DNA of 64,000 bases, taken from positions 1,331,533-1,395,532 of the forward strand of contig NZ_FNJH01000001.1 of the NCBI RefSeq assembly GCF_900103225.1. The letters run 5' to 3'. Position 1 is the first letter of the stretch. Each line of letters starts with the position of its first letter. The notes under the pieces are model-generated. The model worked only from the letters and a program-made list of their open reading frames with translations. It ran no database searches and had not been told where the DNA came from. Below are positions 1 through 9,546 of this stretch, piece by piece. The DNA is from Pseudomonas congelans (lineage in GTDB: Bacteria; Pseudomonadota; Gammaproteobacteria; Pseudomonadales; Pseudomonadaceae). The translations under genes were made by a program, and so were the position numbers.

Positions 1-120
1 GACGTAGCCGCTGTCCTGGCTGCACTGGTCGATCGAACCGGGATATCCCGACAGATCATCGAACTGACTCAGGGCGCAACGCCTGTCGACGTGGCGTTAC
101 GCACGCTCAGCCGGCGCTGA
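1..120 (+). CDS. NAD(P)-binding (SDR/epimerase-like) protein, C-terminal fragment
   Basis: An open frame runs from the window edge to a TGA at 118-120, giving the last 39 residues of a protein whose start lies outside the window. The tail reads as an alternation of hydrophobic helix (VLAALVDRTG) and a strand-like stretch (IIELTQGATPVDVAL) that resembles the end of atypical short-chain dehydrogenase / NmrA-like NAD(P)-binding proteins, where an 'IxLTxGxTPVxEAL' ending is common. The gene converges on the oxidoreductase at 137-1234 with a 16-base gap. The family call is inference from a short fragment. Confidence 0.55.
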   Translation, partial: DVAAVLAALVDRTGISRQIIELTQGATPVDVALRTLSRR

Positions 121-136
121 TACTCGTCAGCAACGA

Positions 137-1234
137 CTAGACCAGCTCGCTGTCCTTGATATTGGCAATCGGCCCGAGAATGGCTGGATCGAAGTCGCGG
201 GGTGCCGCGCCCTGACGCAGCAACTCTGGCAGGTCCGGATTGGCCAGCGCGCCCTTGCCGACCGCGATGATGTCCGCACCTTGGCGAAGCACCTGGTCGG
301 CTTTTTCCGGGTCGTGCAGGCCGCCATTGGCGATCAGCGCAATATCCGGCGCGTAGCGACGGGCCAGTTCGACCAGGGTGGCTTTACTCTGGGCAAAAGC
401 TGGCTGCCATGCTTCGTGTTCGGTCACATGGATGTAATCGACTCCGGCATCAGCCAGCGCAGCGAAAATGATTTCGGCATCGCGCTCGCCCCCCGCCCAT
501 TTGTGCTGAAAGTCGTTGACCTTGCCTTGTGAAAGACGCACGCCAACCGGTGCCTGCCCGGCGACCTTTTTCACTGCGGCGATGACCTCGAGCGTCAGTC
601 GCAGACGCTGTCCGACCTCACCGCCCCATTGATCGGTGCGCTGATTGCTGTAGTCGGTCAGGAACTGATCCAGCAGGTAGCCGTTCGCACCATGTATCTC
701 GACACCGTCAAAGCCTGCAGTGCCGATAGCCAGTTGCGCAGCGTGGGCGAACCCTTCAATGGCCTCGGCAATGTCCTTGTCACTCATCGCCCGCGGAATC
801 CGGTAGCTGCCCGCGCCGTAATAGAACGCCATCTGTTCGCCCTTGGGACGAATGGCCGAAGGACCCGCCGACTCGCTGATGAAGCGATTGGCCTGGCTGA
901 GTGCGCCTGCGTGCATGATCTGCGCAATCATGACACTGCCATGGCGGTGCACAGCATCGGTCGTGGCACGCCAGGCCTGGGCCTGCTCTTCATCGGTGAG
1001 CCCCGGCTGGAAGCGGTAGCCCTGGGAAAAACTGCGATCGGTGTAGTTGCCCTCGGTGATGATCAGGCCGAAACCACCCTTGGCGAACCGCTCGTAATAG
1101 CGCGTCATGGCCTGCGTTGCACTGCCCTGCTCGTCTGCGCTCACGCGTGTCATGGGCGCCACCGCCAACCTGTTCTTCAGTTTCAGATGACCAATGTCGA
1201 ACGGGGCTGTAACGTGCTTGTTTGTCTCGCTCAT
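137..1234 (-). CDS. NADH:flavin oxidoreductase, Old Yellow Enzyme family
   Basis: The 365-residue protein is a full-length FMN-binding TIM barrel of the OYE family, which reduces activated C=C bonds with NAD(P)H in the cytoplasm. Near the start it has the FMN-binding 'LKNRLAVAPMTR' segment. It then has the substrate-binding pair in 'GVEIHGANGYLLDQF' with 'SNQRTDQWGG', and the phosphate-binding end 'IANGGL...AVGKGALANPDLP'. The ATG at 1234 is preceded by a GAGG ribosome-binding site. It is divergent from a LysR regulator at 1374, the usual arrangement for a regulated detoxification reductase. The physiological substrate cannot be read from the sequence. Confidence 0.93.
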   Translation of the reverse strand: MSETNKHVTAPFDIGHLKLKNRLAVAPMTRVSADEQGSATQAMTRYYERFAKGGFGLIITEGNYTDRSFSQGYRFQPGLTDEEQAQAWRATTDAVHRHGSVMIAQIMHAGALSQANRFISESAGPSAIRPKGEQMAFYYGAGSYRIPRAMSDKDIAEAIEGFAHAAQLAIGTAGFDGVEIHGANGYLLDQFLTDYSNQRTDQWGGEVGQRLRLTLEVIAAVKKVAGQAPVGVRLSQGKVNDFQHKWAGGERDAEIIFAALADAGVDYIHVTEHEAWQPAFAQSKATLVELARRYAPDIALIANGGLHDPEKADQVLRQGADIIAVGKGALANPDLPELLRQGAAPRDFDPAILGPIANIKDSELV

Positions 1235-1373
1235 ACTTCAAATCCTCGCTGTGCAGACCGGCTGCGAATGGCTCGCAGTCATTGACAGAACCTGCAGCAA
1301 CGGTAAGGGCTGGTGCAGCCCATTGGAACCCGGCCGTGCAGATAAGGCGCTTTAACGAAAATGGATAGAATCC

Positions 1374-2258
1374 GTGCAATTGTCTGATATAGAGGTGTTC
1401 GCCGCCATTGCCTCCAGCCGGAGCCTGTCGGAAGCGGCGCGTCGACTCGGGTTGTCGCCGATGGCAATCTCCAGACGTCTGGCTGCGCTGGAAAACGACC
1501 TGGGCGTCAGGCTGGTTCACCGCACAACCCGCTCGGTATCACTGACGCCGGAGGGTGAAGTTTTTCTGCCGCACGCCAAAACCATGCTGCACGTCAGCGA
1601 AACCGCGCGCGCAACGCTGAAAGCCGATGCCGGTACGGCCAGTGGCGTATTGCGGGTCACAGCGCCCAGCGTGTTTGGGCAGACCGTCATCATGCCGCTG
1701 CTGCCTGCCTTGATGCAGGAAAACCCGGCACTGAGTATCGACCTGACGCTGTCGGACAGCATCGTGGACATCGCCGGGCTGGGCATCGATGTCGCCATTC
1801 GGATCGCCACGATACGTGACTCCGCCCTGGTGGCCAGATCGCTGGCGCCCAACCCCCGGGTTGTGTGTGCAAGCCCCGACTACCTGGCGCGGCGCGGCCA
1901 GCCATCGTTGCTGGACGAACTCCGTCAACACCCGTGCATAACCTTGCATGCAATGCCTTACTGGCCGTTCATCAGAGACGGCGAGCCGGTGGCCATTCGC
2001 GCTCAGGGAGCGTTCTCGGCCAACAGCGTCGAAGCGGTGCGCACGGCGTGCAAGCAGGGCCTGGGGCTGGCCATGCTGACCTATTGGGACGTTCAGCAGG
2101 AAATCCGTGAAGGCAGCCTCCTGCAGATACACTTCGGGGACGTCATCCCCGAGCAACTGTCTGTCACGGCCGTATTACCAACCCGCCAGCGCGTACCCAA
2201 CCGGGTACGCCTGTTCGTTGACCGCCTTGAAGCAGAGCTCAAGAAGAATGCGGTTTGA
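1374..2258 (+). CDS. LysR-family transcriptional regulator
   Basis: The 294-residue protein has an N-terminal winged helix-turn-helix (LSDIEVFAAIASSRSLSEAA then RRLGLSPMAISRRLAALE) and the usual LysR effector-binding domain ('LRVTAPSVFGQ', then 'GIDVAIRIA'). It belongs to the large group that regulates a divergent gene, here the OYE reductase, and probably binds the 139-base gap between them. The start is a GTG with no convincing Shine-Dalgarno. An ATG at 1361 in another frame encodes MDRIRA, a common LysR opening, and stops at once, so the N-terminus may have been altered by a small indel (see findings). Confidence 0.92.
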   Translation: MQLSDIEVFAAIASSRSLSEAARRLGLSPMAISRRLAALENDLGVRLVHRTTRSVSLTPEGEVFLPHAKTMLHVSETARATLKADAGTASGVLRVTAPSVFGQTVIMPLLPALMQENPALSIDLTLSDSIVDIAGLGIDVAIRIATIRDSALVARSLAPNPRVVCASPDYLARRGQPSLLDELRQHPCITLHAMPYWPFIRDGEPVAIRAQGAFSANSVEAVRTACKQGLGLAMLTYWDVQQEIREGSLLQIHFGDVIPEQLSVTAVLPTRQRVPNRVRLFVDRLEAELKKNAV

Positions 2259-2541
2259 AGCAAGGTGTCAGAGCAAAGCTTTTCGGTTTTTTGACAAAGC
2301 ACTCTGCGCCAGGGACATAAAGCTTTATCGGAAATACAAATAGGACATAATAAAATCGCAAATTAATCATAAAAACCTATATTAGCTTAGAAGAAAAAAG
2401 ACTTTTACAGCGCATGGTCATAAGAATATGGTCTTAAGAAATCAGTGCTGAAGCGCTGTGCTCGACTTGAAGAGGACCTTCCATGCGCCGTACACCAGCT
2501 TCGACTTTCTCAGATGGATTCGTGACCCGGAGCACAATGCG

Positions 2542-4173
2542 ATGACTGGGCGCCCTTTCCTCTCGCGCCTGCTGTTCGCCGCCGTCACAGCCATTACCCT
2601 GCTCGGCTGCTCACCTTCCGGCCAGGACAGCCAGGCAGCCAAAACCCTTAAAGTGACGTTCTTCAGAGACAACACCACGCTGGTCAGCCTTGACCCGTTT
2701 CAGGTGTACTGGCTGGAACATCGGGTGGTGCTGCGCAATATTGCCGAATCCCTGACCGATCAGGACCCGCAGACCGGCAAGATCATTCCCTGGCTGGCGG
2801 AACGCTGGGAAGTCAGCGACAACGCGCTGGAATACACCTTTCACTTGCGCAAGGACGTGACCTTCAGCAACGGCACGCGCTTTGACGCACAGGCGGTGAA
2901 GACGGCCTACGACGCCGACAAGTCGTTTGCCGCGCAATTGCCGGCGACCTTCGGCGCCACTTACCTCAAAGGTTACGACCACGCAGAAGTACTGGACGAC
3001 TTCACCATCAAACTGGTGCTGGCCCGACCCAATGCGGGCTTTCTGCAAGCCACCTCCACCACCAATCTCGCCATCCTGGCTCCAGAGTCCTACGCGCTCA
3101 GCGTCAAGCAGCGCTCCCTGGGAGCGATCATCGGCACCGGGCCATTCGTGCTGGAGCACTACACCCCTGAAAGCGGTTTGCGCCTGACCAAACGCAAGGG
3201 TTATGCGTGGCCATCAGCCAACGCGCAGAACAAGGGCGAGGCGTATCTGGACGCAGTCGAGGTCAGCTACGTGCCGGAAGAAAGCGTGCGTAATGGCCAG
3301 TTCGTTCAGGGCCAGGTCGATATCCTCTGGCCGCGCAATCCGTTCTCCGAGGTGGATCTCAATCTGTTCAAGTCCAGAGGCGCGACCATCCAGAGCCGTT
3401 CGCTGCCAGGGCCGGCCTTGAACATGTACCCCAATACACGTGGCAATCGCATTCTGGCCGATCGAAACGTGCGTCTGGCCTTGCAAAAGGCAATCGACCG
3501 CAAGACTTATGCTGCGACCGTTTATAACCCGCAGTTCCCGGTGGTCTCCGGCCTCTACGACGTGACTACACCGTATTACAAAAGCCAGGCAGACAAGCTG
3601 GCCTATGACCCACAAGGTGCCGAGCGCCTGCTCGACGAGGCTGGCTGGCAGAAAAATGCCGACGGCTATCGCTACAAGAATGGCAAAAGGCTGAAGCTGG
3701 CCTACAACCTTTCACCCGCCGAATCCGCTGGCGATGTGCTGATTCAGGATCAACTGCGCAAAGTGGGCATTGAACTCAAGCTCAACGTGGTGACCACTGC
3801 CGAATGGGCTGCGGCCAATGCGGCAGGCAACTATGACCTGACGTCCACCTACATGACCCGCGCCGACCCGATCATTCTGCAGACCATCATCGATCCGCGC
3901 AGCGCCAACAGCTCGACACTGGCGACCAACCTTTACGCGCCGCAAACCCTGCCCAAAGCCCTTGAGTTGTTCGACGCCGGACTGACCGCCACGCAAAGCG
4001 AACAGCGCGCCAGAGCCTATGGCGAGTTGCAGGACCTGCTGGTCGACGAAGGCTCGGCATTCCCCGTCTACGAGCGGGTCTGGCAAGCCGCCACGGCGAA
4101 AAACGTACGTAATTTCCACTGGACGGCGGAAGGCTTTGCGCTGTTCAGCGACATTGAGCTGGCAACGCCATGA
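2542..4173 (+). CDS. ABC transporter substrate-binding lipoprotein, peptide/nickel class (SBP family 5)
   Basis: The 543-residue protein begins MTGRPFLSRLLFAAVTAITL and continues LGC, a lipoprotein signal with its lipobox Cys at residue 23. A family 5 solute-binding fold follows ('IAESLTDQDPQTGKIIPWLA', 'YTFHLRKDVTFSNGTRFDA', 'VRLALQKAIDR', 'AYDPQGAERLLDEAGW'). It captures a solute in the periplasm for the permeases and dual ATPase that follow. I chose ATG 2542 because GGAG sits 9 bases upstream and the signal peptide starts there; a GTG at 2458 would add an implausible 28 residues. The stop overlaps the next ATG. The ligand is unknown; the wording resembles oligopeptide-type binders found beside redox or sulfur genes. 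Confidence 0.93.
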   Translation: MTGRPFLSRLLFAAVTAITLLGCSPSGQDSQAAKTLKVTFFRDNTTLVSLDPFQVYWLEHRVVLRNIAESLTDQDPQTGKIIPWLAERWEVSDNALEYTFHLRKDVTFSNGTRFDAQAVKTAYDADKSFAAQLPATFGATYLKGYDHAEVLDDFTIKLVLARPNAGFLQATSTTNLAILAPESYALSVKQRSLGAIIGTGPFVLEHYTPESGLRLTKRKGYAWPSANAQNKGEAYLDAVEVSYVPEESVRNGQFVQGQVDILWPRNPFSEVDLNLFKSRGATIQSRSLPGPALNMYPNTRGNRILADRNVRLALQKAIDRKTYAATVYNPQFPVVSGLYDVTTPYYKSQADKLAYDPQGAERLLDEAGWQKNADGYRYKNGKRLKLAYNLSPAESAGDVLIQDQLRKVGIELKLNVVTTAEWAAANAAGNYDLTSTYMTRADPIILQTIIDPRSANSSTLATNLYAPQTLPKALELFDAGLTATQSEQRARAYGELQDLLVDEGSAFPVYERVWQAATAKNVRNFHWTAEGFALFSDIELATP

Positions 4174-5120
4174 GCCGCTATATCCTCAGTCGGATCGCGC
4201 AAGCGCTGCTGGTACTTTGGGGTGCCTACAGCGTCACCTATTTCATTCTTTACCTGCTGCCCGGTGACACCCTGTCGATCATGCTCAGCGCCTCGGGTGT
4301 CGAAATCGACTCACTGTCCGCGCAGGACCTCGCTCAGGCCAAGCTTTATTACGGGCTGGACCGCGGCCTCTTCGAGCAATACATCGATTTGCTGTGGGGA
4401 GCGCTACACGGTGATTTCGGCAACTCGCTGACGCTCAATCGCCCGGTGTCGGAGCTGCTGATCGAACGTCTGCCACAAACCCTGAGCCTTGCGGGGCTGG
4501 CCATTGTTCTGTCACTGATCGGCGGGGTCGGTCTGGCGTATCTCACTGCCTACGTGCGCTGGCAACCCTTGAAAGTCGCCCTGTCACGGTTGCCGTCGCT
4601 GGGTTTCTCGGTGCCGGTCTTTTGGATGGGCCTGCTGTTCATTCAGCTGTTCGCGTTCACTCTTGGCTGGTTCCCGGCGACCGGCAATCAGGGGTTTTCC
4701 AGCCTGATATTGCCCGCCGTCACGCTGGCAATCCCCAGCGCTGCGGTGTACGCCCAGGTCTTGCAACGTGGCTTCCAGGGGGTCTGGAAAGAGCCCTACA
4801 TCATCACCGCCTACGCCAAGGGCCTGACCCGCGCGCAGGTTCAGGCCCGCCATGCGTTCAAGAACGCAGCGTTGCCGCTGTTGACCCTGATCGGCCTGCA
4901 GGTGGGCAACACGGTGTCCGGCGCGGTGCTGGTGGAAACCATTTTCGCCCGCTCCGGGGTCGGTCGACTTGCCCAGGAAGCCGTACTGCGCCAGGACATC
5001 CCGGTGGTACTGGCCATCGTTGCGGTCTCGGCAGCTGCATTCGTCTTGGTCAATCTCATCGTTGACCTGCTGTACCCCGCGCTGGATCCGCGCATCGCCC
5101 ATACGCCAAAGGTCTCCTGA
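4170..5120 (+). CDS. ABC transporter permease, DppB/OppB type
   Basis: The 316-residue inner-membrane protein has the standard opening 'MSRYILSRIAQALLVLWGAY', about six hydrophobic segments and the EAA-type cytoplasmic loop around 'YAKGLTRAQVQARHAFKNAA'. It forms half of the membrane channel of the importer. Its ATG lies inside the stop of the binding-protein gene (ATGA), which implies translational coupling. It is five bases from the second permease. Confidence 0.95.
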   Translation: MSRYILSRIAQALLVLWGAYSVTYFILYLLPGDTLSIMLSASGVEIDSLSAQDLAQAKLYYGLDRGLFEQYIDLLWGALHGDFGNSLTLNRPVSELLIERLPQTLSLAGLAIVLSLIGGVGLAYLTAYVRWQPLKVALSRLPSLGFSVPVFWMGLLFIQLFAFTLGWFPATGNQGFSSLILPAVTLAIPSAAVYAQVLQRGFQGVWKEPYIITAYAKGLTRAQVQARHAFKNAALPLLTLIGLQVGNTVSGAVLVETIFARSGVGRLAQEAVLRQDIPVVLAIVAVSAAAFVLVNLIVDLLYPALDPRIAHTPKVS

Positions 5121-5124
5121 AGCC

Positions 5125-6057
5125 ATGACTATCTTTGACAACCGCCTTGCGCGCCTGGCTCGCCTGGTTGCTTCCAGTGAAACCAATCCCGGTAACCCCG
5201 CACCTGCAGCGCTGTGGAGACGACGCAGCAGCCTGAGTCGGGCCATGCAGGCCGCCGCGCCGTTGTTGCGGCGTCCGGGTTTCCTGCTGGCCGTGGCCAT
5301 GGTCGCCTTTGCGCTGCTGGCCGCGCTGGCACCGAACCTGCTGAGCAGCTACGCACCTTATGCCACCTCGCCTGACGTCAAGCTCACCGCCCCCAATGCC
5401 GCGCACTGGTTCGGCACCGACGAGCTGGGCCGTGATCTCTATACCCGCGTGGTGCATGGCTCCAGCCTCTCGGTACAGGCCGCACTGCTGGCTGTCGGCA
5501 TCGCCATGGCCGGCGGCCTGAGCCTGGGGGTGATTTCCGGTTTCGCAGGCGGGCGCATCGATGCGGTGATCATGCGCCTGATTGATGTATTGCTGGCTCT
5601 GCCCGGCCTTTTACTGGCCCTGGCGATTGTCACCGCTATCGGTTTCGGCACGCTTCCGGTGGCCATTGCGGTCGGTGTGGGGATCATCCCCGGCTTCGCG
5701 CGCACCACCCGCGCCGAAGTGTTGCGCGTCAAGACCCTGCCTTACGTCGAAGCCGCACGTCTGGGCGGTGCAAGCTGGACGCGAACCCTGCTGCGCCACA
5801 TCCTGCCAAACGCCTGGGGGCCGGTGGCAGTACTGGCCACGCTGGACTTTGGCGCGGCGATTCTGGCGACTGCCGGGCTGAGTTTCCTTGGTTTCGGTGC
5901 CGAACCACCGGCTGCCGAGTGGGGCACGCTGATTGCCAACGGTCGTCATTTTCTGATGACTGCACCCTGGGTGTCGCTGTTGCCGGGGCTGTTCGTGGTC
6001 GGCGTGGTGTTCAGCTTCAACCATATCGCCCGCACGCTGGAGGAGACTCAACGATGA
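5125..6057 (+). CDS. ABC transporter permease, DppC/OppC type
   Basis: The 310-residue protein has a cytoplasmic N-terminal stretch of about 45 residues, then 'RRPGFLLAVAMVAFALLAAL'. The periplasmic 'HWFGTDELGRDLYTRVVHG' motif is diagnostic of DppC-type permeases, and the EAA loop is at 'YVEAARLGGASWTRTLLRH'. ATG 5125 is four bases after the previous stop. The open frame extends upstream to 4969, but that stretch only overlaps the previous gene. The stop overlaps the ATPase start. Confidence 0.95.
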   Translation: MTIFDNRLARLARLVASSETNPGNPAPAALWRRRSSLSRAMQAAAPLLRRPGFLLAVAMVAFALLAALAPNLLSSYAPYATSPDVKLTAPNAAHWFGTDELGRDLYTRVVHGSSLSVQAALLAVGIAMAGGLSLGVISGFAGGRIDAVIMRLIDVLLALPGLLLALAIVTAIGFGTLPVAIAVGVGIIPGFARTTRAEVLRVKTLPYVEAARLGGASWTRTLLRHILPNAWGPVAVLATLDFGAAILATAGLSFLGFGAEPPAAEWGTLIANGRHFLMTAPWVSLLPGLFVVGVVFSFNHIARTLEETQR

Positions 6058-7694
6058 CCGACATCGCTCAACTGATCGACATTCGTCATCTGAGTGTCAC
6101 CTATCGCTTCGACGGCCAGATCAACCACGCCGTGCGCGACGTATCCTTTCAGGTCGCCAGAGGTGAAACCGTGGCGATTGTCGGCGAATCCGGGTCCGGC
6201 AAGTCGACGATGGCCAACGCCATACTCGGCCTGTTGCCGGACAATGCCGCCATCACCGGCGGCGAGCTGTACGTCGATGGACACGATCTTGGGCATGCCG
6301 GCGAACGCGAGAAACGGCGAATTCGCGGCACCATCATTGGCCTGGTGCCGCAGGACCCGATGGTCAGCCTCAACCCTACCCTGCGCATCGGCCGCCAAAT
6401 CGCCGAAGCACTGATTCAGGCCCACGGCCGGCGTTACCCGGCAGTGGATGCCGACGTGCTGGAATTACTGCAGCAGGTCGGCCTGGACAAGCCGGTGTTG
6501 CGCGCTCGTCAGTACCCGCACGAACTGTCCGGCGGCATGCGCCAGCGCGTGTTGACCGCCATCGCCCTGGCCGGCAATCCTCGCCTGATCATCGCCGACG
6601 AACCCACCAGCGCTCTGGACGTGACGGTACAACGCAAGATCCTCGATCATCTGCAACGTCTGGTGGCCGAGCGTGGTATTTCCCTGCTGATCATCACCCA
6701 TGACCTGGGCGTGGCCGCCGACCGTGCCGATCGAGTGCTGGTGATGAACAAGGGCGAGCTGGTCGAACAAGGCCCTCCGCAACAGATACTCATCGCGCCT
6801 CGCCATGCCTATACGCGCGCGCTGATCGCAGCAGCTCCGGCATTCGGGCAACGCAGGAGCCCGGCAACACCGCGCCCGATATCGAGCGATGCCAGGCCAC
6901 TGCTGACCTTGAGCAACATCGGCAAGACTTATCGACTGCCCTACGTAAAAGGCGAAGACGCAGACTTTCAGGCGCTACAGGACATCAACTTCAAGGTGTA
7001 TGCCGGCCAGACCCTGGCCATCGTCGGCGAGTCCGGCTCGGGTAAAAGTACTGCGCTGCGCATCGCGCTGGGTCTGGAAAAGCCCACTCGCGGACGAGTC
7101 TTACTGGACGATCAGGATGTCACCGACCTGGGCTGGCGCGAATTCAGACCGCTGCGACGGCGTATCCAGCTGGTGCAGCAGAATCCGTTCGCAGCCCTTG
7201 ACCCGCGTTTCACGCTGTTCGAAAGCATCGTCGAACCCCTGGTATCGTTCGGCCTGCTCAAGGGTCGCGAACTGGAACAGGCTGCGCGCCAGTTGATCGA
7301 ACGGGTTAACTTGCCAGTGGCCTATCTGGATCGCCTGCCCCGCGAGCTTTCCGGTGGCCAGCGTCAGCGGGTTGCCATCGCCAGAGCGCTGGCCCTGCAG
7401 CCCGACCTGCTGCTGCTCGATGAGCCGGTCTCGGCATTGGATGTATCAGTACAGGCGCAGATCCTCGACCTGCTGGTCGAACTGCAAGCCGAATCGGGCA
7501 TCGCCTACGTGCTGGTGTCCCACGACCTTGCAGTGGTCGCCAGCGTTGCTCATCAGGTGCTGGTGCTCAAGCATGGCAAAACCCTTGAACAAGGCCCGGC
7601 CAGCGACGTTTTCGAGCGGCCTGAAGCTGCTTACACCCAGGAACTGATTGCTGCGATTCCTGGCCGTCGTCTTGAACGTCAAGTATCAGCCTGA
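6054..7694 (+). CDS. Dual ABC ATPase (fused DppD-DppF type)
   Basis: The 546-residue protein contains two complete nucleotide-binding domains. The first has 'GESGSGKST', signature 'LSGGMRQR' and Walker B '[11 protein letters not shown]'. The second, after about residue 285, has 'GESGSGKST', 'LSGGQRQR' and '[11 protein letters not shown]'. It powers the importer by ATP hydrolysis on the cytoplasmic face. The two ATPases that many systems encode separately are fused here. ATG 6054 overlaps the previous stop (ATGA). No clear terminator follows before the next transporter operon. Confidence 0.96.
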   Translation: MTDIAQLIDIRHLSVTYRFDGQINHAVRDVSFQVARGETVAIVGESGSGKSTMANAILGLLPDNAAITGGELYVDGHDLGHAGEREKRRIRGTIIGLVPQDPMVSLNPTLRIGRQIAEALIQAHGRRYPAVDADVLELLQQVGLDKPVLRARQYPHELSGGMRQRVLTAIALAGNPRLIIADEPTSALDVTVQRKILDHLQRLVAERGISLLIITHDLGVAADRADRVLVMNKGELVEQGPPQQILIAPRHAYTRALIAAAPAFGQRRSPATPRPISSDARPLLTLSNIGKTYRLPYVKGEDADFQALQDINFKVYAGQTLAIVGESGSGKSTALRIALGLEKPTRGRVLLDDQDVTDLGWREFRPLRRRIQLVQQNPFAALDPRFTLFESIVEPLVSFGLLKGRELEQAARQLIERVNLPVAYLDRLPRELSGGQRQRVAIARALALQPDLLLLDEPVSALDVSVQAQILDLLVELQAESGIAYVLVSHDLAVVASVAHQVLVLKHGKTLEQGPASDVFERPEAAYTQELIAAIPGRRLERQVSA

Positions 7695-7938
7695 CAATAG
7701 AAAATAGCTGTTACCCGCTCAAGGCATATGACTTGAAAGCCCCGGAAAAGCACCCGTGCATATGCATATTCCTTATTGATATTTAAATTTATTTTTTAAT
7801 AGCTATAGAGTCGCACCCTATTCAAAAACGCATTGCCCACGCAGGAAGCAGGCAAGACGAAGCGCGCGTGAGCACCTGATCGACATGATCTGGCCTCCTC
7901 AGCAAAACGCCCCTTTCCCTCTACTTCGAGCGCACGCA

Positions 7939-8811
7939 ATGATACGTAGCAAACCCCTGTCGCTTTCAGCCCTGTTCGGTTCGGCGTTACTGTTGAACGC
8001 CGCCCTGTCATTCCCTGCCCTGGCCGGACTGCTGGAAAAGGGTCGCACTGACGGCCTGACCGCCGGCATCGCCAATGAACAGCCCTATGCCTACATCGGC
8101 ACCGATGGCAAAGCCACCGGGGCCAACGTCGAGATACTGCGGGCGATCCTCGAACCGCTGGGCATCAAGCAGATCGAGACGCCTATCACTGACTTCGGTT
8201 CGCTGGTGCCCGGCCTTGCAGCAGGTCGTTTCGACTTGATCGGTGCAGGCCTGTTCATCAACCCTAATCGCTGCAAAGTCATTGCGTTCTCCAACCCGGT
8301 GACACGCTCCGGCGGCGCGTTCATTGTCAAAACCGGCAACCCGCTGAACCTGCACAGCCTCAAGGACGTCGCCAGCAACGCCAAGGTGCGCCTGGCCACG
8401 CAACCTGGCAGCAATCAGGTTCAGGAAGCCAAAGACAGCGGTATCGCCAACAGCAATGTGGTGTTGTTCGACAAGGACACCGAGGCATTGGCTGCCTTGC
8501 AGGCGGGTCGCGTGGACGTGGTGTATTTCCCGGACGCCGAAGTCATCAGTCTGATCAAGAAAGCCAATAGTCCGGACATCGAGCGAGCCTTGCCTTTCGA
8601 ACAGATCCCTGACGCCAGTGGCAAACCGGGCTGGAATTACCACGCCTACGGCCTGCCAAAAAACGATCCGGCTTTTGAACAGGCTTTCAACGAACAACTG
8701 GCCAAACTCCGCGCATCGGGCGAGCTGCTGAAAATTCTGCAGAAGTACGGCTACACCGAAAACGAACTGGCTGACCCGGCCATCACCGCCGCCCAACGCT
8801 GCAACCCATGA
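7939..8811 (+). CDS. ehuB: Periplasmic amino-acid/compatible-solute binding protein, EhuB-like
   Basis: The 290-residue protein has a Sec signal peptide (MIRSKPLSLSALFGSALLL, cleaved near FPALA) and a family 3 solute-binding fold. The segments 'LEKGRTDGLTAGIANEQPYA', 'DFGSLVPGLAAGRFDLIGAG' and 'FINPNRCKVIAFSNPV' resemble EhuB, the ectoine/hydroxyectoine binding protein, more than general amino-acid binders. It leads a four-gene set with two permeases and an ATPase. About 240 bases of AT-rich leader precede it. The ectoine assignment is inference: no ectoine catabolic genes lie nearby. Confidence 0.8.
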   Translation: MIRSKPLSLSALFGSALLLNAALSFPALAGLLEKGRTDGLTAGIANEQPYAYIGTDGKATGANVEILRAILEPLGIKQIETPITDFGSLVPGLAAGRFDLIGAGLFINPNRCKVIAFSNPVTRSGGAFIVKTGNPLNLHSLKDVASNAKVRLATQPGSNQVQEAKDSGIANSNVVLFDKDTEALAALQAGRVDVVYFPDAEVISLIKKANSPDIERALPFEQIPDASGKPGWNYHAYGLPKNDPAFEQAFNEQLAKLRASGELLKILQKYGYTENELADPAITAAQRCNP

Positions 8812-8868
8812 CCTGCCCCGCCCCGCAAGGGCGCGCAGTAAACGGCCCTGACCCACACGAGTACGGCC

Positions 8869-9546
8869 ATGCCTGTTGATGCTGCAACACTGGAAACCGC
8901 AGGTTTCATTGCCAGACAACTGGCCCACGGCGCCTGGATCACCCTGCAGATCACCGTGCTGGCCGAACTGCTGGTGCTGGTGCTCTCGTTTGTAATCGCT
9001 CTGATGCGCCTGTCGCCGTTAAGGGCATTACGCTGGTTTGCCACCGTGTATGTCGAGGTGCTGCGTGGCATCTCGGCATTGGTGCTGCTGTTTTACCTGT
9101 TCTTCATCCTGCCGCTGTTCGGCATTCGCCTGTCACCCATGACCACGGGCGTGCTGGGGTTGGGCCTGACGTTTTCGGCATATGGCGCGGAAATCATTCG
9201 CTCGGCATTGATCAACGTCAGCCAGGGGCAACGTGATGCGGTGCGTGCGCTGGACTTCGGGCCGATAAGCGCGTTTCGGCGAATCATTCTGCCGCAGGCC
9301 CTGCCGTTCATGATCCCGCCGATGGGCAACCAATTGGTCGAGCTGCTGAAAACCACGTCGCTGGTTTCGCTGATCACCCTGACCGACCTGACCTTTACCG
9401 GCAGTCAATTGATCACCACGCTGGGCCAGCAAACGCTGATCTGGAGCATCGTGCTGGTGTGCTATTTCGTGATGGCATGGCCACTGAGCTGGCTGGTCAG
9501 GCGTTATGAGCAGCACGCCACCGCGTGGCGCACGGCCAGGGGATGA
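8869..9546 (+). CDS. ehuC: Polar amino-acid-class ABC permease, EhuC-like
   Basis: The 225-residue inner-membrane protein is of the HisMQ type, with about five membrane segments ('HGAWITLQITVLAELLVLVL', 'ISALVLLFYLFFILPLFGI') and the EAA loop 'VRALDFGPISAFRRIILPQA'. It pairs with the second permease at 9547 to form the import channel. The ATG at 8869 is 57 bases after the binding-protein gene. Confidence 0.85.
   Translation: MPVDAATLETAGFIARQLAHGAWITLQITVLAELLVLVLSFVIALMRLSPLRALRWFATVYVEVLRGISALVLLFYLFFILPLFGIRLSPMTTGVLGLGLTFSAYGAEIIRSALINVSQGQRDAVRALDFGPISAFRRIILPQALPFMIPPMGNQLVELLKTTSLVSLITLTDLTFTGSQLITTLGQQTLIWSIVLVCYFVMAWPLSWLVRRYEQHATAWRTARG

Noticed and set aside
1325..1345. GGAACC as the start of a hrp box (HrpL promoter)
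   Set aside because: The required CCACNNA is not found 15-16 bases downstream. Other GGAACC copies (for example near 55739 and 55930) also lack it, so I see no type III effector promoter in this window.
2458..2541. GTG start extending the binding lipoprotein by 28 residues
   Set aside because: It would place a charged stretch before the lipoprotein signal; ATG 2542 has GGAG and begins the signal.
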